Below, piece by piece: positions 6,887 to 15,690 of a stretch of DNA of 64,000 bases. The position numbers and the translations under genes were made by a program. A model generated the notes under the pieces. The model was not told the DNA's origin. It ran no database searches and saw only the letters and a program-made list of their open reading frames with translations. This stretch comes from Blastococcus sp. CT_GayMR16 (lineage in GTDB: Bacteria; Actinomycetota; Actinomycetes; Mycobacteriales; Geodermatophilaceae), in assembly GCF_004570875.1 (NCBI RefSeq), contig NZ_SPQK01000003.1, positions 248,001-312,000 on the forward strand, written 5' to 3'. Positions within the stretch are counted from its first letter, which is position 1. Every line of letters begins with the position of its first letter.

Positions 6887-7725
6887 CGCTGGGTCACTCC
6901 TTCCGGCGGCGGCGGACCGAGCCACGCCGGCCGGTTCTCCCCGCGCGGTGCACGGCGACGGCCACCCCCACCGGCCTCGGCCGTGGCGACCACACCCGGC
7001 AGCCAGGCGTCGCGGGCGCCCAGGCGGGCCATCAGCTGGTCGACGTACCTCGTGCGCAGCGCGTCGGGCTCGTCCACCAGCCACTCGTCGGGGACCTGCG
7101 CCAGGACCTCGTCGAGCAGCGGCCGGGTCACCCGGGGCGCGAGCTCGGCGTCGGCGGCCGGCACCTGCGGCTCGCACTCCAGGAGCGCGTGCGCGGACGC
7201 GTCGTAGGGACGGCTGACCGCCGCCGCGGCGCCGGGCCAGTGGTGGTGGAAGGTCAGCGCGGCACCGTGGTCGATCAGCTGCAGCCGGCCGTGCCAGAAC
7301 AGCATGTTGGGGTTGCGCCAGGACCGGTCGACGTTGCCGACGAGGGCGTCGAACCACAGCACGCGGCCGGCGAGGCCGGGGTCCACGCCGTCGGCGCCGG
7401 CCTCGAAGTCCAGCGCCCCGGGCAGGTAGTCCAGCCCCAGGTTGCGCCCGGCCGACCGCTGCAGCAGCTCCTGCACCTCGACGTCCGGCTCCCCCACCGC
7501 GAGCTCGGGGGCGACGTCGACGGTGACGAGGGCGGGGACCGGCAGCCCGAGCGCCCGGGCCAGCTCACCGCAGACCACCTCGGCGACCAGCACGTTCACG
7601 CCCTGCCCGGCAGCGCGCCACTTGACGACGTAGGTGCCCAGGTCGTCGGCCTCCATGAGCCCAGGCAGCGAGCCACCCTCGCGCAGCGGGGTGACGTAGC
7701 GGGTGGCGGTGACGGAGGGCAGCAC
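6883..7725 (-). CDS. HipA-family kinase-like protein
   Basis: 280 aa from the GTG at 7725 (VLPSVTATRYVTPLREGGSL); the reading frame stays open further upstream, but the conserved sequence begins here. The opening glycine-rich segment (REGGSLPGLMEADDLGTYVVKW) looks like a nucleotide loop followed by the Lys. DALVGNVDRSWRNPNML supplies the catalytic D and N, and QLIDHGAAL the metal-binding D, as in HipA/PI3-4-kinase-like folds. No HipB-type antitoxin is adjacent. The partner gene encodes DUF3037 and overlaps by 4 nt. Whether it phosphorylates a protein is unknown. Confidence 0.8.
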   Translation of the reverse strand: MLPSVTATRYVTPLREGGSLPGLMEADDLGTYVVKWRAAGQGVNVLVAEVVCGELARALGLPVPALVTVDVAPELAVGEPDVEVQELLQRSAGRNLGLDYLPGALDFEAGADGVDPGLAGRVLWFDALVGNVDRSWRNPNMLFWHGRLQLIDHGAALTFHHHWPGAAAAVSRPYDASAHALLECEPQVPAADAELAPRVTRPLLDEVLAQVPDEWLVDEPDALRTRYVDQLMARLGARDAWLPGVVATAEAGGGGRRRAPRGENRPAWLGPPPPEGVTQR

Positions 7726-7810
7726 AGTGCGGCGGACGTTACCGCCGCGCGGCCGGACGCCGTCGCAGGGAGACTCGTGCCGTGACGAACGCAGCCCGGA
7801 CGGGGCGTGC

Positions 7811-8356
7811 ATGGGCCTGCTGAGGGCGGCTGACCCCGAGCGGCTGCGCGGCGCCCCGCTCACCTACGAGGCCGTCGGTGCCGCCCGCACGGGGCAGGTG
7901 CCCGACGGCTACCGCCGGGCCGATCGCAGCGCCGTCGTCGGCCACGGTCGGGAGGACTTCGAGCGGGCGGCGGCCGCCGTGTTCGACTGGGGCGCCCAGC
8001 GCGGTGCCGGCCTGCGGGTCCGGGCCACGGGCCCGGCGACCGAGCCCGGCACCGTCGTCGTCCTCACCGCCGGCCTGCGAAGGCTGGGCTACGACATCCC
8101 CTGCCGCGTGGTGGAGGCGCAGACCGAGGGCGACGAGCGCGGCTTCGCCTACGGCACCCTGCCCGGCCATCCGGAGAGCGGCGAGGAGTGCTTCCTGGTC
8201 CGGCTCTTGCCCGACGGCGACGTCGTCTACGAGATCCGCGTGTCCTTCCGGCTGGCCTCGCGGCTGGCCCGGCTGGCCGGTCCGCTGAGCCTCCTCCTCC
8301 AGCGAGCGGCCACGGACCTCTACGTCGAGGCCATCTGGCGGGCGGCTCGCGGCTAG
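7811..8356 (+). CDS. DUF1990 family protein
   Basis: 181 aa. The DUF1990 pattern is visible: LTYEAVGAAR near the start, WGAQRGAGLRV and then V-V-E-A-Q-T-E-G-D-E-R-G-F-A-Y-G-T-L-PGHPESGEE in the centre, and a membrane-proximal-looking C-terminal helix. The family has a lipocalin/START-like fold by prediction and no known activity. ATG 7811 is the chosen start. It is divergent from the HipA-like gene, with an 85-nt gap. Confidence 0.8.
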   Translation: MGLLRAADPERLRGAPLTYEAVGAARTGQVPDGYRRADRSAVVGHGREDFERAAAAVFDWGAQRGAGLRVRATGPATEPGTVVVLTAGLRRLGYDIPCRVVEAQTEGDERGFAYGTLPGHPESGEECFLVRLLPDGDVVYEIRVSFRLASRLARLAGPLSLLLQRAATDLYVEAIWRAARG

Positions 8357-8756
8357 ACGCCCCGGACCGGCGAGGCGGCTCGTGGGAGTCACCCGTGACA
8401 ACGGCGCGTTAACGGCACCCGGACCAGCGCTTGTGACCTTCACCGCTTCTGTCCCGCGGGGTCGAGGCACCCCGGTCTCGACGTGCCCCGGGCTATCCGC
8501 CGACGGGCACGGCCACACGTGCCGACTCGCCGGTCCGGTTGCGCGCCATCGACCTCGTCGGTGACCGAGCGTCACGGCGAGGCGCGGTTGGGGGGCACGC
8601 GAGCGGCCAGTCGGGGCGGATGGACGGACTGCCCGAGGTGCGAAGCCCGCGTGAATTCGACATGACGTTGCCCCATGGGCACTCCCGCTGCCGCACGGTT
8701 GTCGAGCAGAACACGGGTTCCGCAGCGCGCCCGGCTACAGAACGTGAGGCCCTCCT
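8357..8756. other. 400-nt leader region of polysaccharide operon
   Basis: No coding region is credible here. The stretch directly precedes the GT2 gene and presumably holds the promoter and a long 5' UTR. I looked for c-di-GMP and c-di-AMP riboswitch signatures and could not support one. Confidence 0.4.
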
Positions 8757-10259
8757 GTGAGTGTGAACGACAGCCGGAGCCACGAACGCGCCGACCGGGC
8801 GCGGCGGTCGGCTCCGCGACGTGCGCCGCGCCTGCTGACGTGCCTGCTCGGGACGGCGGGGCTCGTCCTGCTGTCGCCCTCGGTCGCTCGCGCCGCAGTG
8901 GAGCCGGCTGCGCGCGTCTCGGAATCCGGCCTCGACGCGTGGGCGGTCGCCGGGTTGACCTTCCTGGTCCTGGTCTCTCTCTTCCTGACCGCTGTTGCCG
9001 TGACCACCGTCGCCTGGATGCTGCACGCCTGGCGCAGTCCGCAGAGCCTCGCCGCGACCGGGTTCTCCGGTCGGCACCGCCTGCCCGAGCGCACCTTCTC
9101 CCTCCTGGTCCCCGCCCGCCACGAGGAGGGCGTGCTGGGCGACACCCTCGACGCGCTCGCCGCCCTGCAGCACCCGCGCTACGAAGTCATCGCCATCGTC
9201 GGCCACGACGATCCCGGAACCGACGCGGTGGCGCGGGCGGCCGCTGCGCGCCACCCGTCGCGCGTGCGGGTCGTGGTGGACGACAGCGTGCCCAAGAACA
9301 AGCCCAAGGCCCTGAACCGCGCGCTCCAGGAGTGCCGGGGCGATGTCGTGGGCGTTTTCGACGCCGAGGACGACGTGCATCCGCAGCTTCTCCGGCTGAT
9401 CGACAACCGCTTCACCGAGACCGGCGCGGACGTCGTGCAGGGCGGCGTCCAGCTCATGAACATGCGCACCAGCTGGTGGTCCCTTCGCAACTGCATGGAG
9501 TACTACTTCTGGTTCCGCAGCCGACTGCACTTCCACGCCCAGGCCCGGTTCATCCCGCTCGGCGGCAACACCGTCTTCATCCGTACGGCGTTGATCCGGG
9601 ACGCCGGCGGCTGGGATGCGGAGTGCCTGGCCGAGGACTGCGAGATCGGCGTCCGGTTGTCCACCAACGGGGCCAGGGTCGTGGTGGCCTACGACCCGGA
9701 GGTCGCGACCCGGGAGGAGACGCCGGGCTCGCTGAAGAGCCTCTACAAGCAGCGCACCCGGTGGAACCAGGGCTTCCTGCAGGTGCTCCGCAAGGGCGAG
9801 TGGCGGCGGCTGCCCACCTTCCGTCAACGGCTGATGGCCCGCTACCTGCTGACGATGCCGTTCCTGCAGGCGGCCACGGGCGTCATGATCCCGATCTCGG
9901 TGCTGCTGATGCTGACCGCGAAGGTGCCCACCCCGATCGCGCTCCTGACGTTCTTGCCGCTGGCCCCGACTGTCGTCTCCCTGGTGGTCGAGGTGGCCGG
10001 ACTCGGGGACTTCGGCCGCGTCTACGGCATGCGCATCCGGATGCGCGACTACGCCCGCCTCCTGCTCGGCAGCTTCCCCTACCAGGTCTTCCTCGCCGCA
10101 GCCGCGATCCGCTCGGTCGTCCGTGAACTGCGGGGTGACGGGTCGTGGGAGAAGACCGAGCACAGCAACGTGCACCGCAGCCTGCCGGTCGTGGCGCAGC
10201 TGCGGCCACAGCTGCAGACCGCGAACGCGGTCTCCCTCGGTGAGCGCGAGGCCGTCTGA
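8757..10259 (+). CDS. Cellulose-synthase-like GT2 glycosyltransferase
   Basis: 500 aa membrane protein. A hydrophobic segment at about 27-47 ending in a signal-like VARAA and another at 63-88 precede the GT-A domain. Catalytic motifs of processive GT2 enzymes are visible: FDAEDD at 201-206 (DxD), LAEDCEIG at 291-298 (TED-like), QRTRW at 332-336 (QxxRW). Three to four further membrane segments follow. No PilZ domain is present in the chain. It likely polymerises a beta-linked glucan or related polymer across the membrane. First gene of an overlapping operon (next ATG shares its stop) with a GT39-like transferase and a GH8 hydrolase. Confidence 0.85.
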   Translation: MSVNDSRSHERADRARRSAPRRAPRLLTCLLGTAGLVLLSPSVARAAVEPAARVSESGLDAWAVAGLTFLVLVSLFLTAVAVTTVAWMLHAWRSPQSLAATGFSGRHRLPERTFSLLVPARHEEGVLGDTLDALAALQHPRYEVIAIVGHDDPGTDAVARAAAARHPSRVRVVVDDSVPKNKPKALNRALQECRGDVVGVFDAEDDVHPQLLRLIDNRFTETGADVVQGGVQLMNMRTSWWSLRNCMEYYFWFRSRLHFHAQARFIPLGGNTVFIRTALIRDAGGWDAECLAEDCEIGVRLSTNGARVVVAYDPEVATREETPGSLKSLYKQRTRWNQGFLQVLRKGEWRRLPTFRQRLMARYLLTMPFLQAATGVMIPISVLLMLTAKVPTPIALLTFLPLAPTVVSLVVEVAGLGDFGRVYGMRIRMRDYARLLLGSFPYQVFLAAAAIRSVVRELRGDGSWEKTEHSNVHRSLPVVAQLRPQLQTANAVSLGEREAV

Positions 10260-11923
10260 TGGCGGCCGTCACGCTGTCCCGCCCGGCCACGTCGGCGGTC
10301 CGCCCCCTTCCTCGGCTCCCGGGCGACGAACTCCCGGAGGGTGCCGAGCCGCCGCGCCCCCGGGGCGGCGCACGGCTGCGATCCCTGCTGTGGCTCGTTC
10401 CGCTCCTGGCGCTCACCGGCCTGGTCCAGGGGATCAACCTCACCGGCGCACCCCAGCGTTTCGACGACGAGGGGACGTACGTGGCGCAGGCGTTCGCCGT
10501 CGGCACGTACGGCGACCTCGCGCACTACACCTACTTCTACGACCATCCGCCCCTGGGCTGGCTGCAGATGGCGGGATGGACCCAGCTCACCGCGGGTTTC
10601 TCGCGTTACGAGGAGGCGGTGACGGCCGGACGCGAGTTCATGCTCGTCTGCACGCTCGTGGCTGCCGGGTTGCTCTGGCTGCTGGCCCGCAGGCTGGAGA
10701 TGTCCCGGCCGGCGGCGGCGGCCGCTGTCGCGATCTTCGCGCTCTCGCCTCTGGCCGTGCAGTTCCACCGCTCGGTGTACCTGGACAACATCGCCACGCC
10801 CTGGCTGCTGGCCGCGTTCGTCCTCGCGCTGCCCCGCCGCGAGCAGCTCGCCGGCTACGCCGGCGCTGCCGCCGCATTCGGGGTGGCCGTCCTCACCAAG
10901 GAGACCTACCTCCTGTTCCTCCCCTTCCTCGCCTGGCAGATGTGGCGGGGGGCGCACCCCAGCACACGCCGCTACGTGCTTCCCGTCGCCGGGACCGTCT
11001 TCGTGCTGGTGGGCTCGGTCTACGTCCTCATGGCCGCCCTCAAGCACGAACTGCTGCCCAGCGCGGGCCGGACCAGCCTCTGGGACGGCGTCTGGTTCCA
11101 GCTCGTCGACCGGCCCGGCAGCGGCTGGCTGGCCGACACCTCGAGCGCCGCCTACGCGACAGTCGGCATCTGGTGGCGCCTCGACCCGCTCCTCATCGTC
11201 GCCGCACTGCTCGCCGCGCGGTTCGCCCTGCACGTCCGTCACCTGCTGCCCCTCGCCGCGGCGTTCCTGACGCTGGTCGCATTCATGTTCCGGCCCGGCT
11301 ATCTGCCGGTCCCCTACGTCGTGCCGCTGATCCCGCTCGCGGCGCTGCTCGTACCCGGGACGGTGGAGGCATTCCTCGGACGAGCGCTGCGGTCGGCCCG
11401 GCCGCATGCCCGGCGCTTCGGGCTCACGGCCGTGGCGACGGTCGCGGCGGCCGGGGTGGGGTTCGCCGGCGCGTCCTGGCAGGCGCCGCTGGACGCCCTC
11501 CTCACGACCGACCAGGACCGGCCCATGCGTCAGGCGCAGGAGTGGCTGGAGGAGCACGCCGACCGGGACGACCGCCTCATCGTCGACGACGCGATGTGGG
11601 TCGACCTGGTGCGCGCGGGCTTCGACCGCGCCGGAGTCGTCTGGTACTACAAGGTCGACACCGACCCGTCGGTGGTCGGCCGCGCGCCCGACGGGTGGTC
11701 GGACTACGACTACGTCGTCGTCACCGAGTCCATGCGCCGGCTGCTGGGCGACGCTCCGGTGCTGGACGACGCCATCCGGCACGCGAGCACGGTGGTGGCC
11801 TTCGGCACGGGCACCGGGATGGTCGAGGTGCTCGAGGTAGCAGTGGTCGATCCCGACGTCGCGACGGGTGCGGCCGGGCCCGCGACGGCGGCGACCGCGA
11901 CGGCGTCGAGCGCCGTCCCATGA
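10259..11923 (+). CDS. GT39/ArnT-like membrane glycosyltransferase
   Basis: 554 aa with about ten membrane segments. FDDEGTYVAQA in the first external loop and FYDHPPLGWLQM are the acidic/aromatic signatures of the PMT/ArnT GT-C fold, which uses polyprenol-phosphate sugars as donors. HRSVYLDNIATPW and LTKETYLLF are further conserved loops. A soluble C-terminal domain begins near residue 410. Start overlaps the GT2 stop (TGATG). The polyprenol-phosphate mannosyltransferase two genes on would supply a matching donor, so the protein probably decorates a polymer or protein outside the membrane. Confidence 0.85.
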   Translation: MAAVTLSRPATSAVRPLPRLPGDELPEGAEPPRPRGGARLRSLLWLVPLLALTGLVQGINLTGAPQRFDDEGTYVAQAFAVGTYGDLAHYTYFYDHPPLGWLQMAGWTQLTAGFSRYEEAVTAGREFMLVCTLVAAGLLWLLARRLEMSRPAAAAAVAIFALSPLAVQFHRSVYLDNIATPWLLAAFVLALPRREQLAGYAGAAAAFGVAVLTKETYLLFLPFLAWQMWRGAHPSTRRYVLPVAGTVFVLVGSVYVLMAALKHELLPSAGRTSLWDGVWFQLVDRPGSGWLADTSSAAYATVGIWWRLDPLLIVAALLAARFALHVRHLLPLAAAFLTLVAFMFRPGYLPVPYVVPLIPLAALLVPGTVEAFLGRALRSARPHARRFGLTAVATVAAAGVGFAGASWQAPLDALLTTDQDRPMRQAQEWLEEHADRDDRLIVDDAMWVDLVRAGFDRAGVVWYYKVDTDPSVVGRAPDGWSDYDYVVVTESMRRLLGDAPVLDDAIRHASTVVAFGTGTGMVEVLEVAVVDPDVATGAAGPATAATATASSAVP

Positions 11924-13080
11924 CGCCCCGGAGGTCTCCGGGGTCTCGGATGCCCCCGCAACCGGGCGGCCGGCGGCGAGCGGCGGCGATCTCGGCGGCG
12001 GCGCTCATGCTGCTCGGCGGGTGCACGTCCGGGAAGTCCCCCGCGCCGGCCGAGGCGGCCGAACCCACCTCGACGGCCGCCGCCCCGCTGACCGGCAGCC
12101 AGGCGGCCGAGGCGTTCCTCGCCTCCTACGTCGACGACTCCGGCCGGGTCGTCCGCCTGGACCAGGGCGGGGACACCGTGAGCGAGGGACAGGCGTACGC
12201 AATGCTCGCCGCGGCAGCCGTCAGTGACCGCGGGGCGTTCGACAGGGTGTGGTCATGGACGAAGCAGAACCTGCGCCGTCCCGACGGACTCCTGAGCTGG
12301 CGCTGGTCCGACGGCGCAGTCGTCGACGCCGAGTCCGCTTCGGACGCAGACCTCGATGCTGCCCGGGCGCTGCTCGTGGCGGGCCGGACCTTCGCCGATC
12401 CGCGTCTCATGGCCGAGGGGACGGAGCTGGGGCGACTCGTGCTCGACCTGGAGACGGTCGTGACCGGTGCGGGGCGGATCCTCGTCGCCGGCAGTTGGGC
12501 CACCCAGGCCCCCTTTGCCTACAACCCGAGCTACTACTCACCGGCAGCTACGGCACTCCTTGCAGAGTCCTCGGGGGATCCCCGCTGGGCTGAGCTCGAC
12601 GCGGGCAGCCGCGCGGTCACGGTGGCGATGCTGACCCGCGCGGACCTGCCGCCGGACTGGGCGCAGGTCCGACCGGACGGGGGTGTCGACGCGATGCCGG
12701 GCGCGCAGGGTCGGGGGCAGAGCGTCCGCTACGGCTATGACGCGGCACGCACCCCGATCCGCCTCGCGGAGTCCTGCACGCCCACGGACTGGGCTGTGGC
12801 CGCCGGGCTGACCGAGCCACTGAGCCGAGCCGGCAATGCCGCGGAGCTCGACCTGGGAGGCACCCCTCTCGCCGAGGGGGACTCCGTCGTGGCGGCGATC
12901 GCCCAGGCGGCTGTGGCCGCCGCGGCCGGGGACGGCGACGGCGCCAGGGGCCACCTGCTCGACGCCGACCGTATCCAGCGGGACCACCCGACGTACTACG
13001 GAGCGGCGTGGGGAGCCCTGGGGCGACTGATCCTGGAGGGCGGCCGACTCGGCGGGTGCCTGCCGCTGGGGCCGGGATGA
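11920..13080 (+). CDS. GH8 family lipoprotein (endoglucanase-like)
   Basis: 386 aa. Basic N-terminus, hydrophobic stretch and lipobox LLGGC with Cys35 predict a lipoprotein. Family-8 signatures: SEGQAYAML with Glu89 as likely acid catalyst, WRWSDGAVVDAESASDADLD with the conserved Asp cluster at 142-146, and YNPSYYSP. Cellulose-synthase operons often encode a GH8 hydrolase (BcsZ) that trims the polymer, so this supports a beta-glucan product. ATG overlaps the previous stop and its own TGA overlaps the next ATG. Confidence 0.87.
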   Translation: MTPRRSPGSRMPPQPGGRRRAAAISAAALMLLGGCTSGKSPAPAEAAEPTSTAAAPLTGSQAAEAFLASYVDDSGRVVRLDQGGDTVSEGQAYAMLAAAAVSDRGAFDRVWSWTKQNLRRPDGLLSWRWSDGAVVDAESASDADLDAARALLVAGRTFADPRLMAEGTELGRLVLDLETVVTGAGRILVAGSWATQAPFAYNPSYYSPAATALLAESSGDPRWAELDAGSRAVTVAMLTRADLPPDWAQVRPDGGVDAMPGAQGRGQSVRYGYDAARTPIRLAESCTPTDWAVAAGLTEPLSRAGNAAELDLGGTPLAEGDSVVAAIAQAAVAAAAGDGDGARGHLLDADRIQRDHPTYYGAAWGALGRLILEGGRLGGCLPLGPG

Positions 13081-13903
13081 GCGTCGCGGCCGGAGCTCGC
13101 GGCCGGCCTCGCATCGCCCCTCGTGCGGACGCGTCCACCCCGACCACGCGCACCCTGGTGATCATCCCGACCTACGACGAGCGGGAGAACCTGCCACGGA
13201 TCACGGCCCGCATCCGTCGGTCCGTTCCCGGCGCCGCCCTCCTGGTGGTCGACGACTGCTCTCCGGACGGCACCGGTGAGGTCGCGGCAGATCTCGCCCG
13301 CCACGACCCGCCATCAGCATTCTGGCGCGCCCGGCCAAGGAAGGGCTCGGCGCCGCCTACCGGGCCGGCTTCGCGTGGGGGCTGGCGCGCGGCTACGACG
13401 TCCTCGTGGAGATGGACGCGGACGGGTCCCACCAGCCCGAGGAGCTTCCCCTCCTGCTCCGAGCACTCGAGCAGGCCGACGTCGTCCTCGGTTCGAGGTG
13501 GATCGCCGGTGGACGGGTCCTCGAGTGGCCCCGGAGACGGCGTTGGCTGTCGCGGGCCGGGAACGCCTACACCGGGCTGGCGCTGGGGATGCCGGTGCGG
13601 GACGCGACCAGCGGCTACCGCGCGTACCGCCGCTCCGTGCTCGAGGAGCTGGACCTGCGCCGCGTGGTGTCCCGTGGCTACTGCTTCCAGATCGATCTGA
13701 CCCGGCGCGCCGTGTCGGCCGGATGCGCCGTCGTCGAGGTGCCGATCACCTTCGTCGAGCGGGTACTGGGCACCAGCAAGCTGAGCGGCCGGATCGTCGT
13801 CGAATCCCTGGTGCGGATCACCTGCTGGGGGATCCTCGACCGGGGGCGGCAGCTCACCCGGATGCTCGGGCCCCGGACGCGCCGGCCGGGTCCGGGGGGC
13901 TAG
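13077..13903 (+). pseudogene. Polyprenol-P mannosyltransferase, frameshifted
   Basis: Starts ATG 13077 overlapping the GH8 stop. The first 76 or so codons read a GT2 opening (TLVIIPTYDERENLPRI, LLVVDDCSPDGTGEVAADLA). At about 13308-13312 the frame changes by one lost base; the other frame then continues ISILARPAKEGLGAAYRAGF and VEMDADGSHQPEELP to the stop at 13903. Total length 827 nt is one base short of a multiple of three. With the base restored it would be a normal dolichol-phosphate-mannose-synthase-like protein of about 275 aa (Dpm1/Ppm1 catalytic type, no membrane domain). The rest is intact, so a sequencing error or a very recent mutation is likely. Confidence 0.8.
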
Positions 13904-14649
13904 ACGTCGCCGCGCTCGAGCAGGACGGCGCCGAGCAGCCACACGCCGACCGACCAGGCCGCGACCACGGCCATCCCGACCGGCCACGTCGTGGAGACCG
14001 CGAGGAATGCGTCCTCCCCCACGCGCAGTGCGGGCAGCGCCTGCGAGACGCGCTCCGCGAGGTCGCCGCCGGCGAGGGCCAGGGCCGGCGGGGCGACGAA
14101 GACCAGCGCGACCCCGACCCCGACCGCACCGGCGGTCGAGCGCAGCACCGCGCCGAGGGCCACCCCGAGGACGCCGACCAGACCGGCCGCACCGACCTGT
14201 AGCCCCAGCGTCCGGAGGACGTCGGGATCGCCGGGCTGCACACCCCCCGGCACCGACGTCAGCGTGCGGGCGGCGAGCGCGCAGACCACCGCGAGCAGCG
14301 CACTGAGGACCAGGCAGTAGGCGAGGACGACGACGGTCTTCGCGAGCAGGAGCCGGGTGCGACGCGGCACCGCGACGAGCGTCACCAGCGCCATCCCGGA
14401 CGCGAACTCCGTGCTCACCACGAGCACCCCGAGGACGACGAGAGTCAGCTGCCCGACGCCGAAGCCGGTGAGCGCGGTCTGCACCGCGACGTCGGCACGC
14501 GGTGAGGTGTCCGTCCCTGCAGCGGCCAGCCAGCCGGAGGCACCGACGACGATCAGGTAGACCGCCGTGCACCACCACGTCGAGCGGACCGACCAGAGCT
14601 TGGTCCACTCGCTGCGCAGCACGGACCCGAACGGCACCGCCCGGCTCAC
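13900..14649 (-). CDS. ABC transporter permease
   Basis: 249 aa, six predicted membrane segments, ABC-2 type. Opens VLRSEWTKLWSVRSTWWC, the common motif of actinobacterial ABC-2 permeases, followed by a stretch with GVLVVSTEFASGM. GTG start at 14649 overlaps the stop of the ATPase gene. Its stop and that of the convergent upstream gene share the palindrome CTAG at 13900-13903. Substrate unknown; drug, lipid or peptide export are all possible. Confidence 0.88.
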   Translation of the reverse strand: MSRAVPFGSVLRSEWTKLWSVRSTWWCTAVYLIVVGASGWLAAAGTDTSPRADVAVQTALTGFGVGQLTLVVLGVLVVSTEFASGMALVTLVAVPRRTRLLLAKTVVVLAYCLVLSALLAVVCALAARTLTSVPGGVQPGDPDVLRTLGLQVGAAGLVGVLGVALGAVLRSTAGAVGVGVALVFVAPPALALAGGDLAERVSQALPALRVGEDAFLAVSTTWPVGMAVVAAWSVGVWLLGAVLLERGDV

Positions 14650-15548
14650 GGGGTCGTCGCCCGGTACTCGACGGCGTCGTCGGTGAGCGCGAGGTAGGCC
14701 GCCTCGAGCGACGCCGTCACCCGGCTCAGTTCGTGCAGCCGCACATCGGCGAGGAAGGCCACGTCCCCCACCTCGGGGAGCTCGAGGCCCTCGATCCGCA
14801 GCGCGCCGTCGATCTCGAGCTCGACGCGGCCGCCGGCCCGTCGGAGGGCGTCGGCCAGCATCGGTCCCTGCGGGGTCCGCACGCGGACGGCGGAGTGCGC
14901 CCCGAGGAGCTCCGCCATCGGGACGTCGGCCAGCAACCGACCGCGCCCGAGCACGACGAGGTGGTCAGCGGTGTCCTCCATCTCGCTCATCAGGTGGCTG
15001 GAGACCAGCACCGTGCGCCCCTGGTCGGCCAGTTCGCGCAGCAGCTCCCGCACCCACCGGATGCCCTCGGGGTCCAGCCCGTTGACCGGTTCGTCGAGCA
15101 GCAGGACGTCGGGGTCGCCGAGCAGGGCCGCGGCGATCCCGAGCCGCTGGCCCATGCCGAGGCTGAAGCTCCGCACCCGGTCGTCGGCCACGGACTCCAG
15201 ACCGACCAGCTCGATCACCTCGTCGACGCGTGCGGCGGGCAGCCGGTTGCTCTGGGCGAGCCCGAGCAGGTGGCGGTAGGCGGTCCGCCCGGGATGCCGG
15301 GCGCGCGGGTCGATCAGCGCCCCCACCCGGCGCATCGGGGAGGCCAGCTCGCGGTAGGGCTGCCCGAGCACGGTCGCCGTCCCGGACGTGGGCCGGGCCA
15401 GCCCGAGGACACAGCGCATCGTCGTCGTCTTGCCGGAGCCGTTGGGACCGAGGAAGCCGGTGACCCGGCCCGGGTGGACCGTGACCGTCAGGTCGTCGAC
15501 GGCGACGCGGGTGCCGTACGCCTTCGTCAGCCCCGTCAGCTCGATCAC
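14646..15548 (-). CDS. ABC transporter ATP-binding protein
   Basis: 300 aa from GTG 15548 (VIELTGLTKAYGTRV). Walker A GPNGSGKTT, Q-loop region, signature FSLGMGQRLGIA (the usual LSGGQ is SLGMG here, common in the DrrA/BcrA export group), Walker B DVLLLDEPVNGLDPEG, and H-switch SSHLMSEME. The C-terminal domain of about 85 aa is typical of DrrA-like ATPases. Pairs with the overlapping permease gene downstream. Confidence 0.9.
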   Translation of the reverse strand: MIELTGLTKAYGTRVAVDDLTVTVHPGRVTGFLGPNGSGKTTTMRCVLGLARPTSGTATVLGQPYRELASPMRRVGALIDPRARHPGRTAYRHLLGLAQSNRLPAARVDEVIELVGLESVADDRVRSFSLGMGQRLGIAAALLGDPDVLLLDEPVNGLDPEGIRWVRELLRELADQGRTVLVSSHLMSEMEDTADHLVVLGRGRLLADVPMAELLGAHSAVRVRTPQGPMLADALRRAGGRVELEIDGALRIEGLELPEVGDVAFLADVRLHELSRVTASLEAAYLALTDDAVEYRATTP

Positions 15549-15690
15549 CGGGTCAGCATGGCCACCTGCAGGTTTCCGGTGTGCGAGGCGCGCCCCTCGT
15601 CCCCTTCCGGCCTGTGGCAGGCGGCGGTTCGGTTGTGCCCCAGGGGGTAGCGCGACGACGAGTCCAGGATCCGACACTTCAGGAGCACCG

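Noticed and set aside
8357-8756. Riboswitch before the GT2 gene
   Set aside because: No c-di-GMP, c-di-AMP or other core consensus could be lined up by eye.
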